DNA from: Latescibacteria bacterium UBA6620
Lineage (GTDB): Bacteria > Latescibacterota > UBA2968
Assembly: GCA_002433075.1 (NCBI GenBank)
Contig: DJHM01000052.1
Location: forward strand, 1-21,479
Reading direction: 5' to 3'
DNA length: 21,479 bases
Under the pieces are notes generated by a model. It saw nothing but the letters and a program-made list of their open reading frames with translations. It searched no databases and was not told the origin of the DNA. Position numbers and translations under genes: made by a program. Positions 7,264 to 15,775 of the stretch are shown in pieces. Each line of letters begins with the position of its first letter. Position 1 is the stretch's first letter.

Positions 7264-9174
7264 TCAAACTAGGTTTTCGACAATGTAGTCTTTCCGCTCC
7301 GGCGTATTCCTGCCCATGTAGAACTCGAGCATGTCCGGCACTTCCTTGAGGCTTCGCAGGTTCACTTTGACGGCGCGCATGTCTTCGCCGATGAACTGAC
7401 CGAATTCTTTCGGGGAGATTTCACCGAGGCCCTTGAATCGCGTGACTTCGGGGTTGCGGATCTCTTCGAATGCGGCGTCCCGCTCCTTGGGGCTGTAGCA
7501 GTAACGCGTCTCCTTGTTGTTTCGGACACGGAAGAGCGGTGTTTCCAGGATATAGACGTGGCCGCGCTGAACGAGTTCTTCGAAGAAGGAGAGGAAGAAT
7601 GTCAGGAGCAGGATGCGGATGTGGAAGCCGTCGTGATCGGCGTCAGTGGCGATGATGACCTTGTTGAAACGAAGATTGTCGACGCTGTCCTCGATGCCGA
7701 GGGCGGACATGAGGTTGAACATCTCGACGTTTTTGTAAATGGCCGCCCGTGTCTTGCCGTGCAGGTTCATGGGAACGCCTTTGAGGCCGAAAATGGCCTG
7801 CGTGAGGACGTCCCGCGCAGAGACCATCGAGCCGGCGGCGGATGGGCCTTCGGTGATGAAGATCGTCGAATTTTCGCCGTGCTTTTTGTGACCGAGGTGA
7901 TATTTGCTGTCTTTGAAATGGGGAATCTTGATCGCGATCTTCTTGGCAGCTTCCTTGGCCTCTTTCTTGACCGCGTTGAGCTCTTTTCTCAGCTTCTCGT
8001 TGTGGACGACCTTTGCCTCGAGCTTCTTGGCAATGGCACCGTTCTTGTGGAGCCAGTCGACGACGGCTGAACGCGTTTCAGCGACAATCCAGCTTCGCAC
8101 ATCTGCATTTCCCAGCTTGTTCTTCGTCTGGGACTCGAAGACGGGATCTTTAAGCCTCACCGCGACGGCTCCCGTGATCGACTCTCGGACGTCGGCCCCT
8201 CCGTAGTTCTTCTTGAAGAATTCGTTTACGCCTTTGAGCACGCCCTCACGGAAAGCGCTCTGGTGTGTTCCGCCGTCGCTCGTGTGCTGGCCATTGACGA
8301 AGCTGTAATAGGTTTCGCCGTAGGTCGACGCGTGGGTGAAGGCGAATTCGATGTATTGACCTTTGTGATAGCAGGGCTCGTAGATGACGTCGTCACCGAC
8401 TTCGCGGTTCAGGAATTCGAGCAGCCCGGCCCGGGTGACGAATTTCTTCTTGTTGAAGTTTAGCGTCAGCCCACTGTTGAGGCAGGCGTAGTTCCACATC
8501 CGACGCTCGACATACTCCTCGTTGAACGCGTACTCACCGAAGATCTCCTCGTCCGGCAGGAATTCGACATACGTGCCGTTGGGCTTCTTCGCCTTGCCTT
8601 GCTTCTTGCTGATAATCTGGCCCTGGGAGAAGATGGCTTCTGAATATTTGCCATCCCGATACGCGACGACTTTGAAGTCGATGCTCAGGGCGTTCACGGC
8701 CTTCGTGCCGACGCCGTTCAGACCGACGCTGAACTGAAAGACGTCATCGTTGTATTTGGCGCCCGTGTTGATCACGGACACGCACTCGACTACCTTGCCG
8801 AGGGGAATGCCTCGGCCGTAGTCCCGAACGGAAACGCGACCGTCTGCGTCGATCTTGACGTCGATCTTTTTGCCGTGCCCCATGATGAACTCGTCGACGG
8901 CGTTGTCGACGACTTCCTTGAGCAGAATGTAGATGCCGTCGTCGAAGTCGGTGCCGTCGCCCAGGCGGCCGATATACATCCCCGTGCGCAGCCGGATGTG
9001 CTCGAGTGAACTGAGGGTCTTGACCTTGCTCTCATCGTAGACGCTCGGAGCGGATTGCTTTGAGCGTCCGTTCGACTTTCGGGTCTTGCCGCTTGCGGAC
9101 CAGTTCCTGGGTTTGGCCATGAGATCGAGTTGGCCTGAGGAGGGCGTTTTTCGGGATTTAGCCGTGGTGGGCAT
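7264..9174 (-). CDS. parE: DNA topoisomerase IV / gyrase subunit B (ParE-like)
   Basis: 636 residues, the ATPase and TOPRIM subunit that partners the ParC-like protein. After a ~50-residue basic N-terminal extension it shows the GHKL ATPase motifs: MYIGRLG, KEVVDNAVDEF (catalytic Glu and Mg-binding Asn), DYGRGIP and GLNGVGTKAVNALS. The transducer domain follows (SDGGTHQSAFREGV). The TOPRIM domain has TEGPSAAGSM, where many family members have EGDSAGGS, and the metal-binding ATDADHDGFHIR, then RFKGLGE. The TOPRIM Glu and both Asp are kept. The start has AAGG six bases upstream of the ATG at 9174; an internal ATG at codon 19 is an alternative. It is the first gene of the parE-parC operon. Intact, no lesions. 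Confidence 0.93.
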   Translation of the reverse strand: MPTTAKSRKTPSSGQLDLMAKPRNWSASGKTRKSNGRSKQSAPSVYDESKVKTLSSLEHIRLRTGMYIGRLGDGTDFDDGIYILLKEVVDNAVDEFIMGHGKKIDVKIDADGRVSVRDYGRGIPLGKVVECVSVINTGAKYNDDVFQFSVGLNGVGTKAVNALSIDFKVVAYRDGKYSEAIFSQGQIISKKQGKAKKPNGTYVEFLPDEEIFGEYAFNEEYVERRMWNYACLNSGLTLNFNKKKFVTRAGLLEFLNREVGDDVIYEPCYHKGQYIEFAFTHASTYGETYYSFVNGQHTSDGGTHQSAFREGVLKGVNEFFKKNYGGADVRESITGAVAVRLKDPVFESQTKNKLGNADVRSWIVAETRSAVVDWLHKNGAIAKKLEAKVVHNEKLRKELNAVKKEAKEAAKKIAIKIPHFKDSKYHLGHKKHGENSTIFITEGPSAAGSMVSARDVLTQAIFGLKGVPMNLHGKTRAAIYKNVEMFNLMSALGIEDSVDNLRFNKVIIATDADHDGFHIRILLLTFFLSFFEELVQRGHVYILETPLFRVRNNKETRYCYSPKERDAAFEEIRNPEVTRFKGLGEISPKEFGQFIGEDMRAVKVNLRSLKEVPDMLEFYMGRNTPERKDYIVENLV

Positions 9175-9316
9175 AGTTCACCTTACGTTCGGATCAAAGA
9201 GACCGTTGTCAAAAGATAGGGAGAAATCGCACGCGGGGGTGTGCGAGGGAAGCTGTTCACGGCGGCCGAAGGGCCTCCAAAGGAGAACTGCGGGAGGTTC
9301 GTCCGACGCAATGTAT

Positions 9317-9345
9317 AGTATAATGATGGTCAGCGGATGGATCAA
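9317..9345 (-). promoter_or_regulatory. Sigma-70-type promoter candidate for parE-parC
   Basis: On the minus strand TTGATC (9345-9340) and TATACT (9322-9317) are separated by exactly 17 bases, about 140 bases upstream of the ParE-like start. The leader between them and the gene is GC-rich with short hairpins (for example CGCAC...GTGCG near 9219-9236). Confidence 0.5.
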
Positions 9346-9436
9346 GATTCGATTAACTGACTAAAAAAACAGGAATATGCGGACGATGTTCCAGCCCGCG
9401 GCACGAGAGATCTTCGACGGTGCTGGCGAAGGATCC

Positions 9437-10816
9437 CTATGCGTCCTGCTCGGCCCGAAGATTCCAAAGTGGGGACGTGGTGATGTTTTTAACCACGGCC
9501 TGGGTCATGACGGCACCCGCCGGGACATCGTGGCTCAGGCGGGAGCCGGTGGCGATGTGGTAGGGGATCGGATCTTCGGTGGCGGTCTCTCCGAGGGCCA
9601 CGGCAGGGCCGAGGAACGTTTCCCATCTGTCGTCGTGCGCACCGTCCAGCGTGGTCCCAGCAGCAAGATCCTGGCGGGCCCGACCGAAGGAGTCGTACCG
9701 CTGGTTCATCTCCCATCCTGAGGATGGCGTGCCGTTCAGGACGGCGGAGAGGAGCGAGTAGGGGGTCTCGACCCCGCAGAGATGGTAGGGTCTGAAGAGC
9801 ATGACAGAGGTGCCGTCCACATTGCTCATGTGACCTTTCCCGGACAGGATTCCGCGGGAGTACTTGTTGCCGGCGTGGACTGTGACGTAGACGCCGCCCA
9901 TGCTGACGTCGTTGGGCGCCCGGAGATAGGTCGTTTGTTCGATGACGCCTCTGCCGTCGAGCAGGCCGCCGTAGGTTTTCGGGCAGAGCGTGGCTGGCAT
10001 CTCGGAGGGCCACAGAACCGGATGTCGAAGGCGGTCCCGTTCGATCGTCATTCCGGTGGCATTCGCGACGATGCCGAGCTCGGTCAGGTCGTCCGTCCGG
10101 ATCTCGGCCAGGTCTTCGAGGACCTCGATCCTTCGCTTGATGGCCTCTTCACGGAGTCCCTGGTCGTCGGGTCCGGTGAGCGGTCTGAATAGATCGACCT
10201 CTGCCGTCGATAGATCCCGGGTCTTCCCGCCCTGAAATATCAGTTGTTCCTTCTGAAGGTCGACCCAGATTCGCTTCTCTCCGAACTTGCCCCCACAGAG
10301 CACCTCGAGACCGATCGTGCGACACCATTCGATCAGACTGATCAGATGACTGGGCTGATCCCCGTCAGCGCACGAGTAGACGACGTTGTTTTCCCGTGCG
10401 ATCCGCCGAAGGATTGTGCCGACGACGACCTCTGCCTCCTTGGTCACCATGACGGCGTGCTTGCCGCCCCGGAGTGCGGTGGCGGCGTGGGTCGCGCCGG
10501 CTGTGGGGGATCCCGTGCCTTCCACGATTACGTCCAGGGGAAGGTCCATCAGAAGTTCGCCTTCGGCGACGGCAACTTTCTTGCCCGCCTCCATGCCGGC
10601 CAGAGCTTCGGCGCTCGTGCTGGCGACGACGATGTCTTCCTCGTCGATTCCGGCGAGTTGGAATGCCCGATGCGCGGCATCGATATTCGTATCGGCGACG
10701 ATCGATACATTCAAACGCGGAATCTGTTCGGCCTGAGTCACGATGGCGGTGGCGTAGTCTCCTGTACCGATGGCGCCGGCCTGCACGATCTTGGTGGAGT
10801 TTTCAGATTCACTCAT
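9437..10816 (-). CDS. NAD(P)-dependent oxidoreductase with SAF domain (homoserine-dehydrogenase-like)
   Basis: About 459 residues from the ATG at 10816, chosen over a start 14 codons upstream because GAGG sits seven bases before it. The N-terminal Rossmann fold has VQAGAIGTGDYATAIV (GxGxxA) and a central catalytic region with VMVTKEAEVVVG and YSCADGDQPSHLISL, as in homoserine-dehydrogenase-like proteins. The C-terminal third contains a SAF-type beta-clip region (about residues 340-430), ending TQAVVKNITTSPLWN. Related proteins are annotated as SAF-domain oxidoreductases in sugar and sugar-acid catabolism, such as apiose or tetronate pathways, but the substrate cannot be read from sequence. 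It lies downstream of a 16-base palindrome and a terminator-like hairpin, apparently its own transcription unit. Confidence 0.8.
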   Translation of the reverse strand: MSESENSTKIVQAGAIGTGDYATAIVTQAEQIPRLNVSIVADTNIDAAHRAFQLAGIDEEDIVVASTSAEALAGMEAGKKVAVAEGELLMDLPLDVIVEGTGSPTAGATHAATALRGGKHAVMVTKEAEVVVGTILRRIARENNVVYSCADGDQPSHLISLIEWCRTIGLEVLCGGKFGEKRIWVDLQKEQLIFQGGKTRDLSTAEVDLFRPLTGPDDQGLREEAIKRRIEVLEDLAEIRTDDLTELGIVANATGMTIERDRLRHPVLWPSEMPATLCPKTYGGLLDGRGVIEQTTYLRAPNDVSMGGVYVTVHAGNKYSRGILSGKGHMSNVDGTSVMLFRPYHLCGVETPYSLLSAVLNGTPSSGWEMNQRYDSFGRARQDLAAGTTLDGAHDDRWETFLGPAVALGETATEDPIPYHIATGSRLSHDVPAGAVMTQAVVKNITTSPLWNLRAEQDA

Positions 10817-10883
10817 GTCATTGCCTCGGGACGATTGGATTGCGAGCACCAACACCATTGGGCAAAAGACACTGGGGGTAGGC

Positions 10884-10899
10884 CCGGTTCGCGAACCGG
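10884..10899. promoter_or_regulatory. Perfect 16-base palindrome upstream of the SAF oxidoreductase
   Basis: CCGGTTCGCGAACCGG is self-complementary over all 16 bases and lies 68 bases before the SAF gene's start. Its TTCGCGAA core and position suit a dimeric repressor's operator. Alternatively it is a hairpin in the mRNA leader. No matching regulator is in the window. Confidence 0.45.
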
Positions 10900-10954
10900 A
10901 CCCACGGGTATTGGCCCTTGCAATGTCCCCGATGGAGACGACCGGACAAGTGAA

Positions 10955-10983
10955 GCCCCCGCCCGATGATCCGGTGCGGGGGC
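10955..10983 (-). terminator. Terminator-like hairpin after the dockerin-like gene
   Basis: GCCCCCGC (10955-10962) pairs perfectly with GCGGGGGC (10976-10983), and the inner CCG/CGG extends the stem with one bulge. It lies 27 bases beyond the stop codon of the dockerin-like gene. There is no clean T-run on either strand, so termination may be inefficient or factor-assisted. Confidence 0.5.
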
Positions 10984-11009
10984 CTCGCTTTCAATACTGA
11001 CTTCTGAAA

Positions 11010-11291
11010 TCAGCCGGAGAACTGGGTGGCGAACAGCAGGAAATCGCCGAATCCGATTGTTCCGTCCCCGTTGAGGTCCAGACGGTCGTCGAAATCGGAA
11101 TCCCCTTCGGACCTGTTGAAGCCTCCGGCGAAGATCAGGAAATCACCGAATCCGACTCCCGGCGTACCGTCGAGGTCGGCCAACTTGACTTCCGGTGCAC
11201 CTAAACTACCGATCACGACGCCGGTTCCGGCGTGGGCGGATGACGACATCAAGGCGATGAAGAGGACGAAAAGGACGGATAGGGTGCGCAT
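11010..11291 (-). CDS. Small secreted protein with dockerin/EF-hand-like repeats
   Basis: 93 residues from the ATG at 11291; a start 12 codons earlier would put extra residues before the signal peptide. Residues 1-21 are a signal peptide (MRTLSVLFVLFIALMSSSAHA, cleaved after AHA). The rest is little more than two matching units: LADLDGTPGVGFGDFLIFAG and LDLNGDGTIGFGDFLLFATQ. The second has a good calcium-loop pattern with Asp, Asn, Asp, Thr, Gly, Asp at the loop positions; the first is degenerate. Such modules normally sit at the C-terminus of long secreted proteins in Latescibacteria and related phyla, so a stand-alone copy is unusual. It could be a remnant of a larger gene or a real adapter peptide. 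Orientation and spacing make it a separate unit between the DUF6785 and SAF genes. Confidence 0.7.
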   Translation of the reverse strand: MRTLSVLFVLFIALMSSSAHAGTGVVIGSLGAPEVKLADLDGTPGVGFGDFLIFAGGFNRSEGDSDFDDRLDLNGDGTIGFGDFLLFATQFSG

Positions 11292-11431
11292 CACGGTTTC
11301 ATGGAAGGCCAGCGGGAACTGTGTCAACGGCTCGGTTCTGCTCGGAAAACTTCAGCGGACAGAATACTCTAAACCATCGACTGGATGCAAGTGCTTCGTG
11401 GAAAAGAGCTTAGGACCAAGTCCGCTGGGTC

Positions 11432-13408
11432 TCAGTAGAGGCCCCAGGAATGTCCCTCGCCGGGAAACCAGATCACGTCGATGAGGAAGGAGATGGCGAC
11501 CCCTCCAAAGTAGCCGAGCATGAGGCCGAGGAAAAAAGGCGTCGCCTTACGGTAGAGGCGGATTCCGCCCGCCCGCAGGATGATGAGTTTGGCCAGCCAG
11601 CTGATGAAGATGGAGAAAGGAAGGATCTTGGCAGGGTACGTGGTGGCAGTCACGAATCCGATCGGGTGGATGGGCCACCAGGGAAAGAGATAACGCAGGA
11701 GGGCCATGGCGCCGACGGTTCCGAAGCCCAGCAGCGTCCACCAGGCCCTGAATCGCTTGACGGAAAACGGATCCCGAATGTAAGCAACGGCTTCGTCGAA
11801 CGTGCCCTGGACGGAGCCGGCGTAGATGGCACCGTAGTTGAACGCGCCGGTCCGGTAGCCCGAATCGACTGCGTACCACGCGCTTCCGCCTGCGACCACG
11901 GCAACGGCGATGGCGACGGCCAGACCCAATCGGCCGCGATGGTCCCGGAGGGCATCGAACAGCCGCACGGCATTGGCGGTCGGGGCCATGAGAGCGGTTT
12001 TCATGTCGCGATGCCACGTTCGGGTAATTCCCATCGCTACGATTCCCGACGGGCGCATGTTGACTGCGCCGAGGATGTGGAAAGTGGCGGTCTGTGCGTG
12101 CACCGGCCGGGTGCTGATCAGGCCACCTTCAATCGACATCCGCGTGATCCCAAGCCAGATGATGACCACGAAGCCGAAGAAGACTAAGGCTGTGAGGATC
12201 GACATGCCCGAGGCTGCGCACCAGGCGATGATGAACGCTCCGCTACCGACCCAGCCGAAGAAAGCGCCCCGATAGGGAATGAGCTCGCGGCTGTCGTCGA
12301 CCGTGGGGTCCCCGTAGATCGCCTTCCTGAACACGGCCCCCAGATGCTCCCGGCCCATCCACAGACTCCAGGGGATGATGAGGAAGAGCGCGCCCAGGCA
12401 GCTCCAATCTTCGAACAGGGTATTTCCTGCACTGTGGGTGGGGCCGATGTCGACGCCGATTCTGTTGAGCAGCCCCATTTCCAAGGTGATCAGGAATCGA
12501 AAGACCCAGATCGTCATCGAGATGTCGAGATCGATGAAGTAAACCGACCCGATGATGACGGGATAGATGCGCGTGAGGACCGGGGGAAAGTGCGTACCGA
12601 ACTGGATGGTTCCCGTATCGCGCGGGATTTCGGGAAACAGGGGCACGAAAAAGCCGATGATGTTCCAGAAGATCTGGAACGATCCGACCGCTGCGCCGAT
12701 CCAGAAGAGCGGGCGGTTGAGGAACCCGATCGTCCAGAATCCCATCTCATCAGGTTCTCGCGGACGGGTGGCCTGGAGAGGGAGAGCCATCAACGGGAAG
12801 GCAAGTCGTTCGTGTTCCACCCATTGCTTCCGCATGATGGCGACGGTCGTGTAACAGAAGACGGCGACGGCGGCGACGAGGGACATTCGCCAGAAGAGAG
12901 GGACCGCCCAGGCGTCCCACGGGATGGAGGCACCCAGCGGCAGGCCCTCGAAAAACCAGCGCACGGCCTGCCGGTCCGTGACGACCGCCCACTTGGCCAT
13001 GTTGGGAAGCAGATCGATGGCCCACCCGTTCTCGGGTGTGGGATAGTAGTAGGGCGCCGCCGTGTTCGAGATCAGGTGCGCCATGAAGTAGCTGGGCAGC
13101 GCGGACCCGATGCTGGCCATGCCGAAAATCACGAGCAACTCGGTCGAAGTCAGGACCGACTGCGGCCGCACCTTCTGGATGAGCTTGTTGAGGAACGCGG
13201 CGATGATGAAGAACGGCACCACCACACCCCACGGCAGGTGGTCCTGCGCCATCTTCGTCGTGTGCCCGATGTGACGCGTCCAATGACCGCCCCAGGCCAT
13301 GAAGGTGACACAGAGTGTGCCTAGGAAGAGGGCGCGGGTGGTGACGGGGGGGGAGGGGGTGGGCTGGTTGGATGGACCCAGTTCTTCGGCAGGATGGGTT
13401 GTGGCCAT
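11432..13408 (-). CDS. Large multi-pass membrane protein, DUF6785/DUF6784 family
   Basis: 658 residues from ATG 13408, with GAGG seven bases upstream; the GTG one codon earlier is also possible. A short soluble N-terminus is followed by at least twelve hydrophobic segments, beginning with ALFLGTLCVTFMAWGGHW and WGVVVPFFIIAAFLNKLI. Characteristic stretches are YYYPTPENGWA near residue 120, WVEHERLAFPLMALPLQ near 200 and RMSIEGGLISTRPVHAQTAT in the second half, with a C-terminal WFPGEGHSWGLY. These match the DUF6785/DUF6784 proteins abundant in Latescibacteria and Planctomycetes, which resemble oligopeptide-transporter-like permeases. The transported substrate is unknown. Intact. It is followed 140 bases downstream by the dockerin-like gene. 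Confidence 0.85.
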   Translation of the reverse strand: MATTHPAEELGPSNQPTPSPPVTTRALFLGTLCVTFMAWGGHWTRHIGHTTKMAQDHLPWGVVVPFFIIAAFLNKLIQKVRPQSVLTSTELLVIFGMASIGSALPSYFMAHLISNTAAPYYYPTPENGWAIDLLPNMAKWAVVTDRQAVRWFFEGLPLGASIPWDAWAVPLFWRMSLVAAVAVFCYTTVAIMRKQWVEHERLAFPLMALPLQATRPREPDEMGFWTIGFLNRPLFWIGAAVGSFQIFWNIIGFFVPLFPEIPRDTGTIQFGTHFPPVLTRIYPVIIGSVYFIDLDISMTIWVFRFLITLEMGLLNRIGVDIGPTHSAGNTLFEDWSCLGALFLIIPWSLWMGREHLGAVFRKAIYGDPTVDDSRELIPYRGAFFGWVGSGAFIIAWCAASGMSILTALVFFGFVVIIWLGITRMSIEGGLISTRPVHAQTATFHILGAVNMRPSGIVAMGITRTWHRDMKTALMAPTANAVRLFDALRDHRGRLGLAVAIAVAVVAGGSAWYAVDSGYRTGAFNYGAIYAGSVQGTFDEAVAYIRDPFSVKRFRAWWTLLGFGTVGAMALLRYLFPWWPIHPIGFVTATTYPAKILPFSIFISWLAKLIILRAGGIRLYRKATPFFLGLMLGYFGGVAISFLIDVIWFPGEGHSWGLY

Positions 13409-13495
13409 CACCGTACCTCGAGAACTGCCGCAACCCGAATGGAAAAGCTAAAATGCAAAGTGTTGGTCCACGGCTTGCACGTGCTGACTTTCGTC

Positions 13496-13849
13496 ATGGG
13501 GAACAGAGATCTCTCGGAGAGGTTGCTTGTATTCGCGGTCAGTGTTGGCAAAGTCGTTGACAGGCTCCCTAGGTCTACTTTCGGCCGGCAGATCGCGTGG
13601 CAGTTAAGCGACTCCGGCACTTCGCCCATGGCCAATTACGAAGAGGCCTGTGCTGCAGAAAGCAGGCGGGATTTCGTGCACAAGATGAGCATCTGCCTCA
13701 AGGAGCTTCGCGAATCGAAAAGCTGGTTACGACTCCTCAAGGCCAGCGAGCTATTGTCCGCGATCAAAGTAGAGCCGCACATTGATTAGTGCGATCAGCT
13801 GTGTCGAATCTTTGCAAAGTCGATCATCACAGCCAAGTTAAAGATGTAA
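13496..13849 (+). pseudogene. Four-helix-bundle (S23-type) protein with premature amber codon
   Basis: The frame from ATG 13496 reads MGNRDLSERLLVFAVSV, then GRQIAWQLSDSGTSPMANYE, then ESRRDFVHKMSICLKELRES and KSWLRLLKASELL. This is the well-known four-helix-bundle family that includes S23 proteins encoded within some 23S rRNA genes and the Avd accessory protein of diversity-generating retroelements. A TAG at 13787-13789 cuts the last helix, but the same frame continues as CDQLCRIFAKSIITAKLKM to a TAA at 13847-13849. That gives the expected length of about 118 residues, so one base change (for example GAG to TAG) explains the stop. No reverse transcriptase or rRNA is nearby, so it is a free-standing copy. 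No good ribosome binding site was seen; ATG 13439 is an alternative start. Confidence 0.8.
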
Positions 13850-13902
13850 GATCGTTTCAACTCTCACACAAAATTGAACGAAACGATCATTTTGCATTCG
13901 AC

Positions 13903-14700
13903 TTATTCCCAACCGCTGACGTCGCGTACTTCCTCGCTCCAATCCACCCACATGTCATTTCCGGGCGGCTCTTCTTCCAGGATGTCGACGTCTTTGAGGA
14001 CGTAGTCGCAGAGGACGGCCTTTCGGATCTGGCGACTGTAATTATGTGAGGCCATGTGGCCGAGACGGTGGTGCCAGAGGACGACGTCCCCGGCGTTCCC
14101 GTAGGTTTGGTCATAGACGTGGTCGCTGGCAAAGGTGGCTGCGTGGTCCTTGTAGAACGGGCCGTACTCTGCGCGATAGCGGGAGTGGAAGTCCCGCCAG
14201 AAGGTACGATGGCTGCGCGGCCAGACGGTGAAGCCGCCGCCGTCGGGAGGGACTTCGTCGATATAGGCGACGCATCCGAAACTGAAGGGGTGCCCGTCGC
14301 AGTGGGTGCTCACGGGTTTGCGTTCGGCGTCGGGTCCATAAGGAAGCGTGCAGTAGATTCCGCGAACGCGTTCGATCGGTTTGAAGCGATCCCGGCCCAG
14401 CAGCTGGTGGGCGATTCCGTTCATGGCGCCCGGCAACATGTCGATCATGAAAGGTTCGTCGCCGATTTTGCGATACTGCCAGCGGAAGCTCCGCTTATGG
14501 TTGGAGCCATCCGGGTTTTCTTCTTCTTCCTTGATAGGACCGACCCACGTGTCGGGGTCGTCTTTCTTGAAGGAAGGCGGCGGGTCGTCCCAAAGCCGGT
14601 CACAGGCCTCGGCGCACAGTCGTTGGTCGAGCGCTTCCCTAAGAACGAGATAACCGTTCATCTTGAAGAATCGGATCTGGTTTTCAGTCAGTCTGAGCAT
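13903..14700 (-). CDS. Phytanoyl-CoA dioxygenase (PhyH) family oxygenase
   Basis: 265 residues. An Fe(II)/2-oxoglutarate-dependent oxygenase: the N-terminus MLRLTENQIRFFKMNGYLVL is typical of the family. The metal ligands are seen in STHCDGHPFSFG (His133, Asp135), and the distal His with the 2-oxoglutarate-binding Arg lie in HHRLGHMASHNYSRQIRKAV (about 211-226). The substrate cannot be assigned; this family hydroxylates diverse small molecules and is strongly expanded in Latescibacteria and Poribacteria. It is the last gene of the minus-strand run that includes fliG, 63 bases downstream of it with a small hairpin between them. A second, only distantly similar paralogue lies at the head of the same run. 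Confidence 0.9.
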   Translation of the reverse strand: MLRLTENQIRFFKMNGYLVLREALDQRLCAEACDRLWDDPPPSFKKDDPDTWVGPIKEEEENPDGSNHKRSFRWQYRKIGDEPFMIDMLPGAMNGIAHQLLGRDRFKPIERVRGIYCTLPYGPDAERKPVSTHCDGHPFSFGCVAYIDEVPPDGGGFTVWPRSHRTFWRDFHSRYRAEYGPFYKDHAATFASDHVYDQTYGNAGDVVLWHHRLGHMASHNYSRQIRKAVLCDYVLKDVDILEEEPPGNDMWVDWSEEVRDVSGWE

Positions 14701-14722
14701 GGTTGGATCCCACAGAACTGAC

Positions 14723-14736
14723 GGCCCTTCGGGGCC
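14723..14736 (-). other. Small GC hairpin between fliG and PhyH gene
   Basis: GGCCC-TTCG-GGGCC makes a five-pair stem with a four-base loop in the 63-base gap after fliG. No T-run follows on the minus strand. It may attenuate or protect the transcript; evidence is weak. Confidence 0.3.
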
Positions 14737-14763
14737 ATCTTGAGGTTCGCCCGCAGGCCCTCC

Positions 14764-15771
14764 TTATACAAAGTCCTCCGCCGGTCCCCGGGCGCCGGTC
14801 ACCTCGCCCTGTGATCCGAGCTCCCGGATGACTTGGCTGATTTTGACCTGAGCCTGCTCGACTTCGCTCATCCGCGACTGGCCCTGAAACTCCATGTCCT
14901 CCTTGAGCGCGGCGGAGGCTCGCTCCGACATGGATGCGAACACCACCTGCTTCGCTTCTTCACTCGCCCCCCTCAGTGCGAGGGCCAGATCCTCCTGCTC
15001 GATGGATCGTAAAACCAGCTGAATGTGTTTCTGGCTCATCCCGACCAGGCTGTCGAACGTATACATCCGATTCCGGATCTGTTCCGCCAGCTCAGGATCC
15101 TTCGTGTCGATGTCGTCAAGGATTCGGGTTTCGGTCGTGCGACCGGCATTGTCCAACATCTCGGACACGACGTCGACGCCCGGGACCTGGGTGACCGGTT
15201 CTGACACGAAGGTCTTGAGTTCGTCGGACAGCGTGCGTTCGAGTTCGTCGAGAGCCTGGGGGGAAATCCGGTCAACGCGCGCCATTCGGTTGGCGACGTC
15301 CGTCTGCATCTCAATGGAGAGTTCGTTGAAGACCTCGGCGGCCACACCGGGTTCGAGCTGCGACAGAATGTCGGCGATGGTCTGCGGGTGCTCCTTGGCA
15401 ACAATGGCGACGATCTCGTGGGGGGCGATATGGTCGAGGCTCGCGGAGCTGCGAGTTTTCTTCTCCTCGACGCGGCTTAGCATCTGAGCTGCTTTTTCGG
15501 CACCCACCGTCTTTTCGAGGACGCTGCGCGCGAACTCGATGCCTCCTTCGTCCATACCGGCGCCCGCCCTGAGCAGCTTTTCGAATTCCTCGATTACGGC
15601 GTCCATCTCGTCGGTTGACACGGTGTCCAGCTCGGCCAGGGCTTGGGCGATGTTCTCGACGTCGTCATCGCCGAGATACTTCATGATTTCAGCCGTGGCC
15701 TCTTCGCCGAGGGCAATCATGAGAACCGCAATCTTCTGACGGGGCGAGAATTCCCGGGTCGCGTCGTTCAT
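14764..15771 (-). CDS. fliG: Flagellar motor switch protein FliG
   Basis: 335 residues from ATG 15771, the usual FliG length; a 65-residue upstream extension is low-complexity and out of keeping with the family. The N-terminal domain (FSPRQKIAVLMIALGEEATA) binds FliF. The middle domain carries the family signature EHPQTIADILSQLEPGVAAE. The C-terminal torque domain has FDSLVGMSQKHIQLVLRSIE and DLALALRGASEE, ending with a MSEVEQAQVKISQVIREL helix. FliG couples stator force to rotor rotation and switching. No other flagellar gene is present. It starts four bases after the stop of an MR/MLE gene, so they are probably co-transcribed, an odd partnership. Intact frame. Confidence 0.93.
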   Translation of the reverse strand: MNDATREFSPRQKIAVLMIALGEEATAEIMKYLGDDDVENIAQALAELDTVSTDEMDAVIEEFEKLLRAGAGMDEGGIEFARSVLEKTVGAEKAAQMLSRVEEKKTRSSASLDHIAPHEIVAIVAKEHPQTIADILSQLEPGVAAEVFNELSIEMQTDVANRMARVDRISPQALDELERTLSDELKTFVSEPVTQVPGVDVVSEMLDNAGRTTETRILDDIDTKDPELAEQIRNRMYTFDSLVGMSQKHIQLVLRSIEQEDLALALRGASEEAKQVVFASMSERASAALKEDMEFQGQSRMSEVEQAQVKISQVIRELGSQGEVTGARGPAEDFV

Positions 15772-15775
15772 GGCT

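Noticed and set aside
9207..9212. TTGACA-like hexamer (minus strand) just upstream of the ParE gene
   Set aside because: No usable -10 at 16-18 bases, and it is too near the start codon; the 9317-9345 pair is a better candidate.
12344..13324. Plus-strand open frame of 326 codons opposite the DUF6785 gene
   Set aside because: Composition is rich in charged residues with no domain, and it is fully antisense to a membrane protein with clear family motifs.
13412..13902. Possible retroelement or rRNA remnant around the four-helix-bundle gene
   Set aside because: No reverse transcriptase, template repeat or rRNA sequence is visible on either strand nearby.
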